Shown piece by piece: positions 9,064 to 17,745 of a DNA stretch of 64,000 nt. The stretch comes from UBA5796 sp040752455 (GTDB lineage Bacteria > Chloroflexota > Anaerolineae > Anaerolineales > Villigracilaceae). The notes under the pieces were generated by a model that worked only from the letters and a program-made list of their open reading frames with translations, was not told the origin of the DNA and searched no databases. Location: assembly GCA_049324115.1 (NCBI GenBank), contig JBMOMN010000006.1:1-64000 (forward strand). The letters run 5' to 3'. The translations under genes and the position numbers were made by a program. Every line of letters begins with the position of its first letter. The stretch's first letter is position 1.

Positions 9064-10223
9064 GGCATTTTGCCGGAATTTGGGATGTCGGTTCCGCCGA
9101 TGACGCGCCGGTACGCTCGAAGCCATTGAGACCCGATCTCGCTCCAGTCATAAAACTTCCTGACCCATTCCTGAAGCTGCCGCCCGCGCCTTAAGCGTTC
9201 TTCCGGTTCCCAGGATGCGGATCGTTCCAACGCGCGGGTTAAATCTCCAACGTCAGGCTTTACTATCAACCCTCCATGCTCATCCCATTCCTCGACCCCG
9301 GTTTCCAGGGTGGTGATCGTTGGCGTGCGGACCATTGCCGCTTCCAAATTGACCAGAGCAACGACCTCGCCGAAAGACGGCACGACCACGGCCCAGGCCC
9401 TTTGCATAAGGTCCTGCTTCCTGTCGTCAAAGATGGGACCCAAAAAAGAAACCCGCTTGCGCAGGTTGGCATCGGATACGATCTGGCGCAGCTTCAAGGA
9501 ATACCGGGGGTCGAAATCCGGGCCGACCACCACCAGCCGCCACGATCCGGGCAACGATGCCTGTCGAAAGGCGTGCAGCAACATTTCGACGCCTTTTTTT
9601 GGATGCAAGCGCCCGACAAACAGAAAATAAGGTTCCGGTTCCGTGTAAATTCTATTTGCCAGCGCATGGAAATCAATGGCATTGGGGATCAACACCTGGG
9701 CAGCGGTGGGAAATTCCTTACGCATAAGCCTGGCCTCATCCCTGGTTATGGCGTGTACGAAATGCGCTTTCCGCAAAGCCGGACGCTGTAGTATTTTCCA
9801 ATACAGGGATTTCAGGATAAAAAAACCGATCCCCCTGTACCTCCACAGCCATGGATCGAGCATCCCATGCGCGCTCAACAAAGTCGGCACATATTTCGAA
9901 GCGGCGGTAGACACGGCAATCCCCGTCAATGGCGTGATACACCCATGCACATGCACCACGTCGGGAGCAAAGTCGTCTATATGTTTTTGAATAAATTTCC
10001 TGGTTGCAGGATGCCAGTGGGATATTCCGGGTAAATTAGCGGTTGGCAAACCGGGAACCTGCTGCACGAAAGGAAGGCGCGACGCAGGTATTTGTCCCAG
10101 TGTAGCGGCCAGGATACGATAAGAGATCCCGGCTTGCTCGTAGAAATCTGCCAACTGCAAGACGACTTGGGCAACACCAAATTGGTCAATGCCCAGGGCA
10201 TCGGTTACGATCAGGATTTTCAT
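9060..10223 (-). CDS. family 4 glycosyltransferase
   Basis: A 387-aa GT-B protein from the ATG in MKILIVTDALG; an in-frame ATG at 10259 would add 12 unlikely residues. The N-terminal domain has the AQVVLQLADFYEQAG helix and the HVHGC block. The C-terminal domain has VGRLHPKKGVEMLLHAF and the E-x7-E-like FGEVVALVNLEAA. It adds a sugar to the lipid-linked intermediate; donor unknown. Its stop overlaps the start of the WcaF-like gene by 4 bp, and the hexapeptide acyltransferase lies 63 bp upstream. Confidence 0.85.
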   Translation of the reverse strand: MKILIVTDALGIDQFGVAQVVLQLADFYEQAGISYRILAATLGQIPASRLPFVQQVPGLPTANLPGISHWHPATRKFIQKHIDDFAPDVVHVHGCITPLTGIAVSTAASKYVPTLLSAHGMLDPWLWRYRGIGFFILKSLYWKILQRPALRKAHFVHAITRDEARLMRKEFPTAAQVLIPNAIDFHALANRIYTEPEPYFLFVGRLHPKKGVEMLLHAFRQASLPGSWRLVVVGPDFDPRYSLKLRQIVSDANLRKRVSFLGPIFDDRKQDLMQRAWAVVVPSFGEVVALVNLEAAMVRTPTITTLETGVEEWDEHGGLIVKPDVGDLTRALERSASWEPEERLRRGRQLQEWVRKFYDWSEIGSQWLRAYRRVIGGTDIPNSGKMP

Positions 10224-10286
10224 TTCAAGTGTCATTTCCATAACGGCAGCGAGGCCCAATCCAAAGTTGGAAACGCCGGATATGCG

Positions 10287-10958
10287 TCAGTAAACAAATC
10301 CTTTTTCCCGGTGAAAATATCCCATGTCTTTTGGCAATGTTTTGATCGGTCGCGCCGGTATCCCGCCAATCAACAAATAATCCTCGCTAAATTTCTTGTT
10401 CAGCAGGGACGATGCTGAAAGCACACTGTTATTTCCGAGCGATGAACCCGGCAATACGACGGAGTTTGTTCCGACAAAACAAAAATCGCCAATTGTGATG
10501 GGGCTACAGTCTTGATATGATCCCATCAGGTTTATCGAATGCGTCAGGAATTGGCTGTTCAGGCCCGCAATCGTCGTAAACTTACCCACGCTGATCTGGT
10601 CGGTGCAATCAATATAGTGCCTGGTCGTAATTGCAGAATGGTCTCCCAAATACAATGACGGGTTACGCCCGGTGCTATGCTTGAAAAAATCGTTTGCGCG
10701 GGTCGGCAACCCGGTGATCCAATTCATTGAGCTGATGATCGACTCTTCGCCCAGGATCATGTCTTTCAACCCTTTGCAAATGTTCAAGTGCCCAATGGAA
10801 GCATGGGGACCCATTTCCAAATGGTCGGGAATGACGATCGAGAATCCTATCTTTGCCGTTCGATGGATTTTGTAGCCGAGGATGGCGTTCAAAATCGCTC
10901 TTCGGACATTCCAGGGGAAGACCAAGCACAACAAAGACAATATTAGTTTGAATACCAT
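10287..10958 (-). CDS. left-handed beta-helix acyltransferase
   Basis: A 223-aa protein. The chosen ATG has GAGG eight bases upstream inside the end of the GT2 gene; an ATG at 10970 is also in frame. A short hydrophobic N-terminus (about 1-25) is followed by irregular hexapeptide repeats, with the C-terminal GSSLGNNSVLSASSLLNK coil and the GGIPARPIK loop typical of sugar O-acetyltransferases. It is probably a second acyl-decorating enzyme of the cluster 1 polymer. The family assignment is firm and the substrate is not. Confidence 0.78.
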   Translation of the reverse strand: MVFKLILSLLCLVFPWNVRRAILNAILGYKIHRTAKIGFSIVIPDHLEMGPHASIGHLNICKGLKDMILGEESIISSMNWITGLPTRANDFFKHSTGRNPSLYLGDHSAITTRHYIDCTDQISVGKFTTIAGLNSQFLTHSINLMGSYQDCSPITIGDFCFVGTNSVVLPGSSLGNNSVLSASSLLNKKFSEDYLLIGGIPARPIKTLPKDMGYFHREKGFVY

Positions 10959-10959
10959 G

Positions 10960-11772
10960 CTATGCCTCATAGTACCGGCGATACACAGAACCGTATTTTA
11001 AGCGTTCATATACATTGAGCGGGTTGTGGATGTATTTGAGGGTCCTGAACCACTGCAAGGCAAAGAAATCATACCAGGACACATCCCTGCCCATGATTTT
11101 CCTGAATCTGGCGGACGCGTAATTTCGAATATTTTCATGCACAAGGTTACTCGCCCCCCCGGTAATACCGGAAGGGTGGATACGATAGGCGCTCAGGAAT
11201 TTATTCGTCCGCGAAAAATTTCCGTTCTGCAATTTGATGTCAACGAACAGTTCGTCATCCCAATTGGTTTTATTGTTGGTGTTAAAACCATTCGTCTTCC
11301 TGTAAATATCGGCTTTAAAAAATGTGGAGGGCTGTACCAATATTGCCATTCCGTATGCCGAGGGGATCAGGCTGAATTCGTCGGAGTAAATCTTGCGAAT
11401 CTCTTTGCCGCTTGCGTCTACAGCAATTCCATGCCCGGAGACTACATCCGTATGCGGGTTTTGGACAAAGCATTCAGCAATATGGGAAACTGCTCCGGGC
11501 AGCAGAAAATCATCGGCGTTGAGGAACCCCAATATCGTCCCGGTGGCGTGCGAAAACCCTTTATTCAGGCCATCCGCAGGGCCATTGTCAGGCTCATAGA
11601 TGACGTGGGCTATCCTGTTCCAATACTTTTCGATTATCTGCCGGCTGTCATCGGTGCTTCCCGGATCCACGACAATGTACTCGACAGGGTGGTCTTGGTC
11701 CAGCACTGACAGGATCGCCTCTTCAAGGAATTTTCCCTGGTTAAAGGAGAGAGTAACAATAGATATTTTCAT
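10960..11772 (-). CDS. family 2 glycosyltransferase
   Basis: A 270-aa GT-A protein, length typical of soluble GT2 enzymes. MKISIVTLSFNQGKFLEEAI starts the nucleotide-binding fold, VVDPGSTDDS is the first acidic motif and FLNADDFLLPG is the DXD-like metal-binding motif. It probably transfers a hexose or amino sugar during repeat-unit assembly. Its ATG overlaps the stop of the polymerase gene (ATGA), so the two are translationally coupled. Confidence 0.9.
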   Translation of the reverse strand: MKISIVTLSFNQGKFLEEAILSVLDQDHPVEYIVVDPGSTDDSRQIIEKYWNRIAHVIYEPDNGPADGLNKGFSHATGTILGFLNADDFLLPGAVSHIAECFVQNPHTDVVSGHGIAVDASGKEIRKIYSDEFSLIPSAYGMAILVQPSTFFKADIYRKTNGFNTNNKTNWDDELFVDIKLQNGNFSRTNKFLSAYRIHPSGITGGASNLVHENIRNYASARFRKIMGRDVSWYDFFALQWFRTLKYIHNPLNVYERLKYGSVYRRYYEA

Positions 11773-13106
11773 TGGGGCGACAGACTTTTTTGGGACGAGG
11801 GTCTTCCAGAGTTAATGACATACAACCAGATCACAAGGAAATAGGCCCATTGCAACCGCATGATTGACCCAAAGGGAGAAAATAATAAGTTCCAAATCGA
11901 AAGTATGCTCACAAAGACGACCAATGGAAAGAGACGGCTGGGCGATGTGATGGTTTTGATAATGGCACGGACGATTATTACCAGCACTACGACCCAAAAC
12001 AAAACGCCCAGAACCCCGCTCCAAACCCATGCCTGTAAAATGTGCGAATGGGCCGGGATGATATCCGAGGATGTTACAAGGTAATCAATTCGGGCACTTT
12101 CGCTGACATCCACGTAACCAAGCCGGACCAGGTCGTAAAGATAACTGCGGTATTCCGGGTCCCTGGCCCACGAGCCATAGCCCAAGAAGGGAGAATCCCG
12201 TATGGCGTATAAAGCAGGAAGGAAGTCGCTTCTCCCGCTTATGATTAATTTCGCGATACTGGCAGATCGTATTTGAGACCTCACGCGGGAAGTATCTCCA
12301 AGCCATCCTTTTTGGGCCGCATACGTATAACCGGACAAAATGCCCCAGGTAATGGCAAACATTATCAAGCCGGTTACAGCCAAATTCCAGGCCTTCAAAC
12401 GTTTGCTCCGTGCGTAGCTGAAGACCAGAGGTAACAGGAAGGATACGAATGCCGTGAGTAACGTGACGCCGCCAAGCGATCGAAAGTCCTTATAGATGCT
12501 AAATATGCCGACCCATCCCAAGACCAAGGCCCACATAACATGCCGATAGATATTCCTGCCAGCCCACACACAGCCAATAATGAGCAGCAACAAGGTGAGC
12601 GGTTGACCAAATCCAAACTTCCAGGAATCAATGAGAAAGTAACTATCCGGCTGCAATACCGGCTGAAGAACTCCTCCCAATGCAAAACCGCTGAGACCAA
12701 TCAGTATCCGACGAGGGTTTGGGGTCGAAGAGTGAGGCGTCAACAAGAGATAAAGAGCCAGCCAGTCCAGCAGGAACACGCCGATCAACGCCCACCCTCG
12801 CAAAGAATCGGCAAGCGGCGTAGCCCGAATGAGGTCTGTAACGATCTGCGCGAACAACCATAGCCCACCCGAAAAAACGAGCCATTTTGTTTCCTTCGTC
12901 AACAAAAGATATTTTTTATATCTCCAGACGAGCGGAATGGTAAATGGCAATATTAATTCTGCAAGATATACCTGACCAATAACCGAGAGATAATAGGCAG
13001 AAAAAAGTCCAACAAGGAACGCCAGGACATCCAGAATCCCTGTTTTCTGCCCTGGTGAGCTGGAAACTCTTATTCCTGCATTGGGATTAATTAAGTTGGT
13101 ATTCAT
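11769..13106 (-). CDS. O-antigen polymerase/ligase family membrane protein (Wzy, cluster 1)
   Basis: A 445-aa polytopic protein with about ten to twelve hydrophobic helices. The large extracytoplasmic loop before the C-terminal helices contains FLGYGSWARDPEYRS, and the PAHSHILQAWVWSGVLG block is typical of the Wzy_C family. The ATG at 13106 has GAGA nine bases upstream and avoids the overlap with the sulfotransferase that a longer frame would create. It polymerises repeat units at the outer face of the membrane. Confidence 0.85.
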   Translation of the reverse strand: MNTNLINPNAGIRVSSSPGQKTGILDVLAFLVGLFSAYYLSVIGQVYLAELILPFTIPLVWRYKKYLLLTKETKWLVFSGGLWLFAQIVTDLIRATPLADSLRGWALIGVFLLDWLALYLLLTPHSSTPNPRRILIGLSGFALGGVLQPVLQPDSYFLIDSWKFGFGQPLTLLLLIIGCVWAGRNIYRHVMWALVLGWVGIFSIYKDFRSLGGVTLLTAFVSFLLPLVFSYARSKRLKAWNLAVTGLIMFAITWGILSGYTYAAQKGWLGDTSRVRSQIRSASIAKLIISGRSDFLPALYAIRDSPFLGYGSWARDPEYRSYLYDLVRLGYVDVSESARIDYLVTSSDIIPAHSHILQAWVWSGVLGVLFWVVVLVIIVRAIIKTITSPSRLFPLVVFVSILSIWNLLFSPFGSIMRLQWAYFLVIWLYVINSGRPSSQKSLSPQ

Positions 13107-13128
13107 CAAATCGTTTCTCTTTGCATTT

Positions 13129-14133
13129 TCAGGAATAAGGGTAAATGCGGCGGGCATGGATCAACTCGTCCGTCTTCGCCTTTACGACAGACAAGTTTAG
13201 CAAGGTATGGAGAAACCCATAGCCTGATTTGAGCAGATCGAGAGGCGCATCCCTGAGCGACATGGGGACCGACAGCAAAGACCGTTCGATAGCGCCCATA
13301 TCGTAACCTATCCGCGACAATCTCTCCCGACCGATAAACCGCAGATACCTTCTGGACCAGGATCGCCGCACAGGATTAGCCAGAACGGCTATCCACCTGT
13401 CCAAAGAGGCATCACTCACCTGGCTGGAGTATTTTTGCAGCCCTTTTTTATCACCTAATTGAGAATTGTTCGAGATTTCCGCCATGGGATACGCCGCCGG
13501 TTGAAAATCGAGATCAAGGTAGTTGAAAATTCTACCCAATGTTTCTTCCTTATTCTGTATTAAGTCCTCATACCGAACGGACAATATTCCGTCACAATGG
13601 GCAAGCTCAAACGCATACAAATTCTCGAAGCCCTTATATAAATCTATATACCAATCATACAGGTTCCATGGGGGACGGAACCCAAGCATGGACGCGACAA
13701 CCGCCAGCGGGTTCCTCCAAAGTACGATGAATTTCGCATCTGGAAACGTCTGGAAAATTTGCTCGGCGATCAAATGATAGCGGGGCGTTTTATCAAGGAA
13801 GTAGATCGAATCGGGGCGTGACAATTGACTGTAAATGTGCAAACCGGCCTGCCGGACAGCGTCGAAATAATCCTGCCGGCCGTCCGGCAACGTATCAATC
13901 ATTTCCTGCAAAGCAATTCGCAATGTTTGGTGGGAATATTCCGCCCCGGCGCCATCAGATACCAACGGATGCAGCCAGGGCAAAAGCAACCAGGGTTCAG
14001 ATGTGGTAGAGATGCGAGGGTCAGAGGCCAGCAACCTTTGCAATAAGGTTGATCCTGTTCTGGGCAGCGAAAGAATGAATATTGGTAACACACCCGACCT
14101 CTCTACACTCGCAACCAGACCGCCATCACACAT
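13129..14133 (-). CDS. PAPS-dependent sulfotransferase
   Basis: A 334-aa protein from the internal ATG at 14133; the open frame continues upstream into the acetyltransferase gene and that part looks non-coding. The 5'-phosphosulfate binding loop is FILSLPRTGSTLLQRLL near residues 15-31, and the 3'-phosphate binding motif is RNPLAVVASML. Both are hallmarks of carbohydrate or aryl sulfotransferases. In this setting it most likely sulfates the cluster 1 polymer or its precursor. No PAPS synthesis genes (cysC, cysD, cysN) are in the window. Confidence 0.88.
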   Translation of the reverse strand: MCDGGLVASVERSGVLPIFILSLPRTGSTLLQRLLASDPRISTTSEPWLLLPWLHPLVSDGAGAEYSHQTLRIALQEMIDTLPDGRQDYFDAVRQAGLHIYSQLSRPDSIYFLDKTPRYHLIAEQIFQTFPDAKFIVLWRNPLAVVASMLGFRPPWNLYDWYIDLYKGFENLYAFELAHCDGILSVRYEDLIQNKEETLGRIFNYLDLDFQPAAYPMAEISNNSQLGDKKGLQKYSSQVSDASLDRWIAVLANPVRRSWSRRYLRFIGRERLSRIGYDMGAIERSLLSVPMSLRDAPLDLLKSGYGFLHTLLNLSVVKAKTDELIHARRIYPYS

Positions 14134-14155
14134 GGTAAGTATTGGAAAAGATCCT

Positions 14156-14584
14156 TCACAACCAGTGTGTCCCGGCAGGCAATTTTGATCCAGGCGGAAC
14201 ATCTTGCATAACGATGGAATGCGCGCCAACAACCACATCATCCCCAATGTGAATCGGCCCTGCGACGACTGTAACAGGGTAGATTGTTACATTATTGCCA
14301 ATTGTCGGTGAACGGTTTTCAATTCCTTTCGCAACCATCCCCAAGTTCTTTGTTCCAATCGTGACATTCTGAAAACAAGTAAAATTATCGCCAATTTTTA
14401 CTGCATTCCCAATAACCAAACCAACCCCATGATGTATCGTAAAGTGCTGCCCTATTTGCGCTTCTATACCAATATCAGCGCCATTCAGGATGATATTTAA
14501 CCTGGCCATGGACTTCGCTAATCTGATTAATTTCTTTTGATAGAAGTATTTTTGGTAAAAATACAATTCGGAAGGACCGAACAT
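14156..14584 (-). CDS. serine-acetyltransferase-like hexapeptide enzyme
   Basis: The start chosen gives 142 aa: an AAGGAG site sits six bases before the ATG of MFGPSELYFYQ. Two upstream in-frame ATGs (14599, which overlaps the flippase stop as ATGA, and 14638) are possible. The hexapeptide domain contains HHGVGLVIGNAVKIGDN and FQNVTIGTKN, as in CysE and its polysaccharide-cluster relatives. It lacks the N-terminal helical domain of true CysE, so a role in polymer or sugar acetylation is more likely than cysteine synthesis. Confidence 0.85.
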   Translation of the reverse strand: MFGPSELYFYQKYFYQKKLIRLAKSMARLNIILNGADIGIEAQIGQHFTIHHGVGLVIGNAVKIGDNFTCFQNVTIGTKNLGMVAKGIENRSPTIGNNVTIYPVTVVAGPIHIGDDVVVGAHSIVMQDVPPGSKLPAGTHWL

Positions 14585-14595
14585 CAGTTTCTCCT

Positions 14596-15948
14596 TCATG
14601 TATGAGAGCGCTTCATGACAAATTTTGCACACGTCCAAATGCCCATCCTGCCGCGCACAAATAACAACGCCAAAGCATTCATAAATATGGTAGAGATGGT
14701 AATTGAGAGCATTATACCCATACCCTCATAATACTCAACCAGCAGCAAAGAACCCACAATGGCGAGACCTGTACCAAGTGTCGTGATTATAATAACCAAC
14801 TTTTGATGCCCAGTTTGGAAAAGTGTTTCACCGCTTAACCCAGTCCAAACATTGAGCAGTTGTCCGCAACATAAAATGACCAGGAACCCATAGGCATGTT
14901 GATAATATTCACCGTAGAGTACAGTCAGGACAGATTTACCTCCGAGCAGCAAACCGAGAAAAATCAGCGCAGAGGGGAGAAAAGCCAAAAAAGCGCCTCT
15001 TTGCAGCACACTTTCAAGGCCAGGAAGCTGTCTTCGGGCGTACATTTCAGCGATCACAGGCGGCAAGACGGACTGCAACACAAGTAAGGAAAAACCAATC
15101 AAGGATGCCAATTGAAAAGCGGCATAATAAAGCGCCACTTCGCCGGGTGACGTGAAAGCCGCCAGCAGCCATACCACCGCATGGCCCTGAACAGAGAGGA
15201 GCAACATGGAAAGCCAGATACTGGATGAATCCAGCAGGACTGTTCTCAAAGTGGGGCTGTCTCCATCATCCAGATACTCGCGTGGCAAAAGGTTCACCTG
15301 CCTTCCAAGCAATATCGTTCCAACAAGCGTGACAAACAGGGCAAGGGCGAGAGATAAGACAACAACCTGCTCAAATGTAACCGGGCTTTTAGCGAACCAT
15401 AATCCAGCCAGCGCGGGAACCATCAACAGGCGAAAGCCCAGGTCTGTGAAAATTTCCGAATACAAAATCGAGTGAAAACCGCGAAATATTTCAACCAAGA
15501 CGCTTTTGAAGGTAACAGCAGCGGCCCAAAGCGCAGCCAGCGCCAGGCTGTCCGCAATTATTTTGGAGTTAAATAAGATTCGGGCAATCCATGGTCCACC
15601 TCCTCCGGCGATAATGGCTGAAAGACAAGCGCCCACAACTGCCAATGGAAGTATGAGCGAGATCGAATAGCGGGCGCGTCCAGGTTGGCCCAATCCCATA
15701 GATTCAGCCACCAGTTTGACGCTGGTCCGCCCCAATCCAAGGTGCCCGATGACAGCGCTGAGGTTGACAATACTGAAAACAAGCAGGTAAGAACCTAATT
15801 CTTCAGGAGTCAAAAGCCGCGCCAGGAGAGTATTAAGGATAATACCCAGGAAGAGGGTGGAAAATTTCCCGGCAGCAGCCCAGATGCCGCCTCGGGAGAG
15901 TCTTCTTTGTGACAAAAAAAAGAGCTTTAATGAGTTCAAACTATCCAT
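14596..15948 (-). CDS. oligosaccharide flippase (Wzx, cluster 1)
   Basis: A 450-aa polytopic protein with about 12-14 helices, of the MATE/MOP superfamily. The N-terminal block GIWAAAGKFSTLFLGIILNT and LLTPEELGSYLLVFS is typical of Wzx. The ATG at 15948 has GAAGGA about six bases upstream, better than the ORF limit at 15966. It moves the undecaprenol-linked repeat unit across the membrane. It is the first gene of cluster 1 in transcription order; the 195 bp upstream, up to the multicopper oxidase stop, should hold its promoter. Confidence 0.9.
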   Translation of the reverse strand: MDSLNSLKLFFLSQRRLSRGGIWAAAGKFSTLFLGIILNTLLARLLTPEELGSYLLVFSIVNLSAVIGHLGLGRTSVKLVAESMGLGQPGRARYSISLILPLAVVGACLSAIIAGGGGPWIARILFNSKIIADSLALAALWAAAVTFKSVLVEIFRGFHSILYSEIFTDLGFRLLMVPALAGLWFAKSPVTFEQVVVLSLALALFVTLVGTILLGRQVNLLPREYLDDGDSPTLRTVLLDSSSIWLSMLLLSVQGHAVVWLLAAFTSPGEVALYYAAFQLASLIGFSLLVLQSVLPPVIAEMYARRQLPGLESVLQRGAFLAFLPSALIFLGLLLGGKSVLTVLYGEYYQHAYGFLVILCCGQLLNVWTGLSGETLFQTGHQKLVIIITTLGTGLAIVGSLLLVEYYEGMGIMLSITISTIFMNALALLFVRGRMGIWTCAKFVMKRSHT

Positions 15949-16074
15949 CACACTTCCTTCAACCATATTTGCGCGGGATGACCCACAAAATTGATACCAC
16001 TACATTATAGCTTCGATGAACGCCTGTTGATTTTGGGTATGCGGTATTTTCAACAACTGGATGATGAATAAACA

Positions 16075-16106
16075 GCCATCGGGTAAGCGTGGGCTTGCCC
16101 GATGGC
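16075..16106 (-). terminator. hairpin terminator after the multicopper oxidase gene
   Basis: GCCATCGGG-(T)AAGC pairs with GCTTGCCCGATGGC across a 4-nt loop. On the minus strand the hairpin is followed by TGTTTATT, so it is a plausible terminator about 40 bp after the oxidase stop. Confidence 0.7.
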
Positions 16107-16143
16107 CGTTATTTCTCACCCTGCTCAGGGCACTAAAGTGCCT

Positions 16144-17745
16144 TTAGGGTTTGACGATGTCATACACCTCTCCAGCCGTAAAGGGAATGCCAGTGACAAC
16201 GCTGCCAGCCGCATCATTGATGATTGCGCTGCCAAGCACATCCAGGCGGATGGTGCCGGAGCCTGTGCCGGTCAGGACCGTCACGCTCCAGGTTGTGCCG
16301 CCCCCGGAGACGCCGAAGATCGAAGCCCCGGTGACGCCGGTCGTGGTCAGGCCGAAGTCAAGGCCGCCCACATTGAGCACGGGTTCCGAGAAGATGACGG
16401 TGTAGACGACCGCGCCCGCATTGGTGGGGTTGGGATTGGCACGGGTGATCGAGACCACCGTCGGGGCGGTCTTGTCCACATCGTAGACCTGTCCGGCCGT
16501 GTACGGGCCTGCCAGAGCGTTGCCAGTTGCATCGTTGATGGTCGCGCTGCCGGGCACATCCAGGCGGATGGTGCCGTCGCCCGCGCCGGTCAGGACCGTC
16601 ACGCTGCGGGTGCTGCCGCTGCCGGAGACCCCGAAGATCGAGGCCCCGGTGACGCCGGTCGTGGTCAGACTGAAGTCGGCCGCACCCGCGTTCAGGACTG
16701 GTTCCGAGAAGGTGACGTTGAAGACGACCACTCCTGCACTGGTGGGATTGGCATTGGCTCGATTGATCGAGACCACCGTCGGGGCAGTCTTGTCCACATC
16801 GTAGACCTGACCAGCGGTGTACGGGCCTGCCAGGGCGGTTCCAGCCGCGTCATTGATGGTTGCGCTGCCGAGCACGTCCAGGCGGATAGTGCCGTCGCCA
16901 GCGCCGGTCAGGACCGTCACGCTGCGAGTGCTGCCACTGCCGGAGACGCCGAAGATCGAAGCCCCGGTGACGCCGGTCGTGGTCAGGCCAAAGTCCGCCG
17001 CACCCGCATTGAAGACCGGCACCGAGAAGGTGACGTTGAAGACGACCGCGCCCGCACTGGTGGGATTGGGATTGACCCGATTGATCGAAACCACCGTCGG
17101 GGCGGTTTTAACCACATCGTAAACCTGGCCAGCCGTGTACGGGTCTGTAAGAGCATTTCCAACCACATCGTTGATGGTCGCGCTGCCGGGCACGTCCAGG
17201 CGGATGGTGCCGTCGCCCGTGCCGGTCAGGACCGTCACGCTGCGGGTGTTCCCGCTACCGGAGAGTCCGAAGATCGAAGCCCCGGTGACGCCGGTCGTGG
17301 TCAGGCTGAAGTCAAGGCCACCCACATTGAGCACGGGTTCCGAGAAGGTGACGTTGAAGACGACCGCGCCCGCATTGGTGGGGTTGGGATTGGCACGGGT
17401 GATCGAGACCACCGTCGGGGCGGTCTTGTCCACATCGTAGACCTGTCCGGCCGTGTACGGGCCTGCCAGGGCATTCCCAGCCGCATCGTTGATGGTCGCG
17501 CCGCCGGGCACGTCCAGGCGGATGGTGCCGTCGCCTGTGCCGGTCAGGACCGTCACGCTGCGGGTGTCCCCGCCCCCGGAGACGCCGAAGATCGAAGCCC
17601 CGGTGACGCCGGTCGTGGTCAGGCCGAAGTCGAGGCCGCCCACATTGAGCACGGGTTCCGAGAAAGTGACGGCGAAGACGACTGCTCCTGCACTGGTGGG
17701 ATTGGCGTTGACCCGATTGATCGAAACCACTGCCGGCGGAGTCCC
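16144..17745. repeat. five tandem ~318-bp coding repeats in the oxidase gene
   Basis: Five copies of a unit encoding a roughly 106-aa Ig-like domain. Long identical stretches recur at intervals of about 318 bp, for example the CACATCGTAGACCTG block near 16479, 16796 and 17431. DNA identity is high, including third codon positions, which points to recent duplication or ongoing gene conversion. The array is prone to slippage and to assembly collapse. Confidence 0.85.
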
